A stretch of 7,253 bases of DNA from an uncultured Erythrobacteraceae bacterium. Its GTDB lineage: Bacteria > Pseudomonadota > Alphaproteobacteria > Sphingomonadales > Sphingomonadaceae. The stretch covers positions 1 to 7,253 of the forward strand of contig CATMNW010000122.1 of the NCBI GenBank assembly GCA_950071875.1. Direction: 5' to 3'. The notes below the pieces were generated by a model. It was not told the DNA's origin, did not search any database, and was given only the letters and a program-made list of their open reading frames with translations. The first letter of the stretch is position 1; every line of letters begins with the position of its first letter. Made by a program: the position numbers and the translations under genes. Of the stretch, positions 6,234 through 7,253 are shown piece after piece.

Positions 6234-7013
6234 TTACGGCGTTATCATCGTCACGCTGGGCAAGTTTCGCAGCAGCCTCTTTAGCTGCTCACCCTCAAGA
6301 GTTCCGTTCTTGAGCAGCGCATCGACCACTATTTCGAGCTTACAGCGGTTCTGCCGCACCTGCCGCCGCGCCCTGCGCTCGGCCTTGTCGATCCGTGCGT
6401 GAACCCTTCGCGCCAGTCTGGCGTCCTGCCGCAGCAGCGTCTGCCAGTGGTCGGGATCACGATAGAGCAGCGGATGCCGGCTGCCGAACCCCAGCGAGGT
6501 TTCCATGACCGTGGCCAGCCTAGTCGCCTGAGCGAGATCGCTTTGGCTCGAACCTCCTGATCCGGCAAGCGCCGAGTCGTAGACGACCTGTTCGGCAGCC
6601 CGCCCTCCCATGATCACGGCCAGGTAGTCCTCGCAAGCTTGTCGCGTCTCGATGACGCCGTCCGTCGCGATAGATTCAGTGAATGCGTCGCCGCCTACGG
6701 CTTCGATGGTGACCAGGGTCACCTCGCCGACCCCGAGCAGGACACGGAGCAGCAGGTGGCCGGCTTCGTGAACCGCGACGCGGCGCAGCTTCTCGGGTGA
6801 CATGGTGGGGCGGGTTGCCGCCAGCAGGGCGTCCAGATCAGCATAGCTGAGCGTGCGTCGTTCGCGGCGCGCCCGCTGTCGGGCTTCGCGCACGAGCCTT
6901 TCGATGTCGGCGCCGGAGAAGCCCACCGCGCGGCGCGCGAGGTGGCGCAGCGTCGCCTCGCGATCAATGCCGGTGCCCTTACGGACATGGTCGTCTGTTC
7001 GCATATTGGTCAT
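6234..7013 (-). CDS. FtsH-like M41 zinc peptidase lacking the AAA ATPase core
   Basis: Complete frame of 259 codons. Residues 16-66 look like the AAA lid domain of FtsH-type proteins (AVGFSGADIERLVREA, 29-44). The peptidase domain follows: HEAGH (82-86) gives the zinc-binding histidines and catalytic glutamate, GGRAAEQVVY (136-145) matches the GGR.AE segment, and SDLAQATRLA (158-167) supplies the probable third zinc ligand, Asp159. All protease residues are therefore present. FtsH and related ATP-dependent zinc proteases normally have an N-terminal AAA module with Walker A and B motifs of about 200 residues before this lid, and FtsH also has membrane segments. Neither is here: the frame is closed by a TGA roughly 30 bases upstream, and the 240 bases upstream show no AAA motifs in any frame. 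The start is well supported by GAGGAGG six bases before ATG. It is either a stand-alone peptidase that uses a partner ATPase or a truncated gene that gained or kept an initiation site. Confidence 0.8.
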   Translation of the reverse strand: MTNMRTDDHVRKGTGIDREATLRHLARRAVGFSGADIERLVREARQRARRERRTLSYADLDALLAATRPTMSPEKLRRVAVHEAGHLLLRVLLGVGEVTLVTIEAVGGDAFTESIATDGVIETRQACEDYLAVIMGGRAAEQVVYDSALAGSGGSSQSDLAQATRLATVMETSLGFGSRHPLLYRDPDHWQTLLRQDARLARRVHARIDKAERRARRQVRQNRCKLEIVVDALLKNGTLEGEQLKRLLRNLPSVTMITP

Positions 7014-7195
7014 CTCGCGCCTCCTCGGGGTTCCTCCGCCTTCCGATCGCCATCAGTGAGTGGCTTCGCCCCGCGAGTGCCGCCGGAACTCGGTCGTCGA
7101 TGCCAAACCGCGTCTCGAAGGCGTCTCGCCCACTCGATAACCCGGGCGATAGCGGTTGCCAGTCGTGACACAACCGGATCCGATCGATTGATCAT
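7010..7195 (-). CDS. possible small basic protein upstream of the M41 gene
   Basis: A 61-codon frame from ATG at 7195 ends in TGA at 7012-7010, overlapping the ATG of the M41 gene as ATGA. The product begins MINRSDPVVSRLATAIARVI, rich in Arg and Ala, with a possible amphipathic helix over residues 8-27 and a loose, charged tail. I do not recognise it. The overlap suggests translational coupling, as for a real upstream gene. Against this, no Shine-Dalgarno is seen before its ATG, and a competing 64-codon frame (7173-6979) covers the same DNA. It could instead be the residue of a lost upstream gene. Confidence 0.3.
   Translation of the reverse strand: MINRSDPVVSRLATAIARVIEWARRLRDAVWHRRPSSGGTRGAKPLTDGDRKAEEPRGGAR
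7014..7026 (-). promoter_or_regulatory. strong ribosome binding site for the M41 gene
   Basis: On the minus strand GAGGAGG (7026-7020) stands six bases before the ATG at 7013. This near-consensus Shine-Dalgarno decides the start, and shows that the missing ATPase part is not simply a misplaced start. Confidence 0.8.
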
Positions 7196-7253
7196 GATTG
7201 GGGAGTGACTGCCGGTCCACGCAGCGGAGACGTCTGGACTCAGTATGTGGCTG

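Overview
The window is GC-rich with dense coding, and reads like accessory DNA from an alphaproteobacterium, probably a sphingomonad. That guess rests on codon style and on the look of the IS and HNH fragments, not on any marker gene. I see no rRNA, tRNA or CRISPR array.

Positions 1-5342, minus strand: two large helicase genes read leftward as one transcription unit. The first (5342-2097) encodes a complete 1081-residue SNF2/RapA-like helicase that best fits DpdE. Its stop codon overlaps the start of the second (2097 to beyond base 1) in a TGATG junction. The second encodes a RecQ-like DEAH helicase that best fits DpdF and is open for 699 codons to the window edge. DpdE and DpdF belong to the restriction half of the Dpd system, which in other bacteria puts 7-deazaguanine bases into DNA (DpdA, B and C) and attacks DNA that lacks them. 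None of the modification genes lies in this window. They may lie to the left, past dpdF, or be absent.

Positions 5343-5559: a non-coding leader upstream of dpdE. It holds a G7 tract directly before the GTG start, an AT-rich patch with a weak promoter candidate, and a striking 28-bp near-perfect palindrome.

Positions 5560-6116, plus strand: a graveyard of three broken genes joined end to end. These are an IS3-family transposase fragment with a frameshift, the C-terminal signature of an IS110-family transposase, and the C-terminal half of an HNH_2 endonuclease with one frameshift and one premature stop. A 281-codon open frame crossing this region is an accident, not a gene.

Positions 6117-6233: a short spacer with a two-part inverted repeat.

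Positions 6234-7253, minus strand: a 259-residue FtsH-type (M41) zinc protease that has the AAA lid and protease domain but no AAA ATPase core. It has a strong ribosome binding site and its start overlaps the stop of a possible 61-codon upstream ORF. Together the window looks like the edge of a defence island bounded by mobile-element scars.
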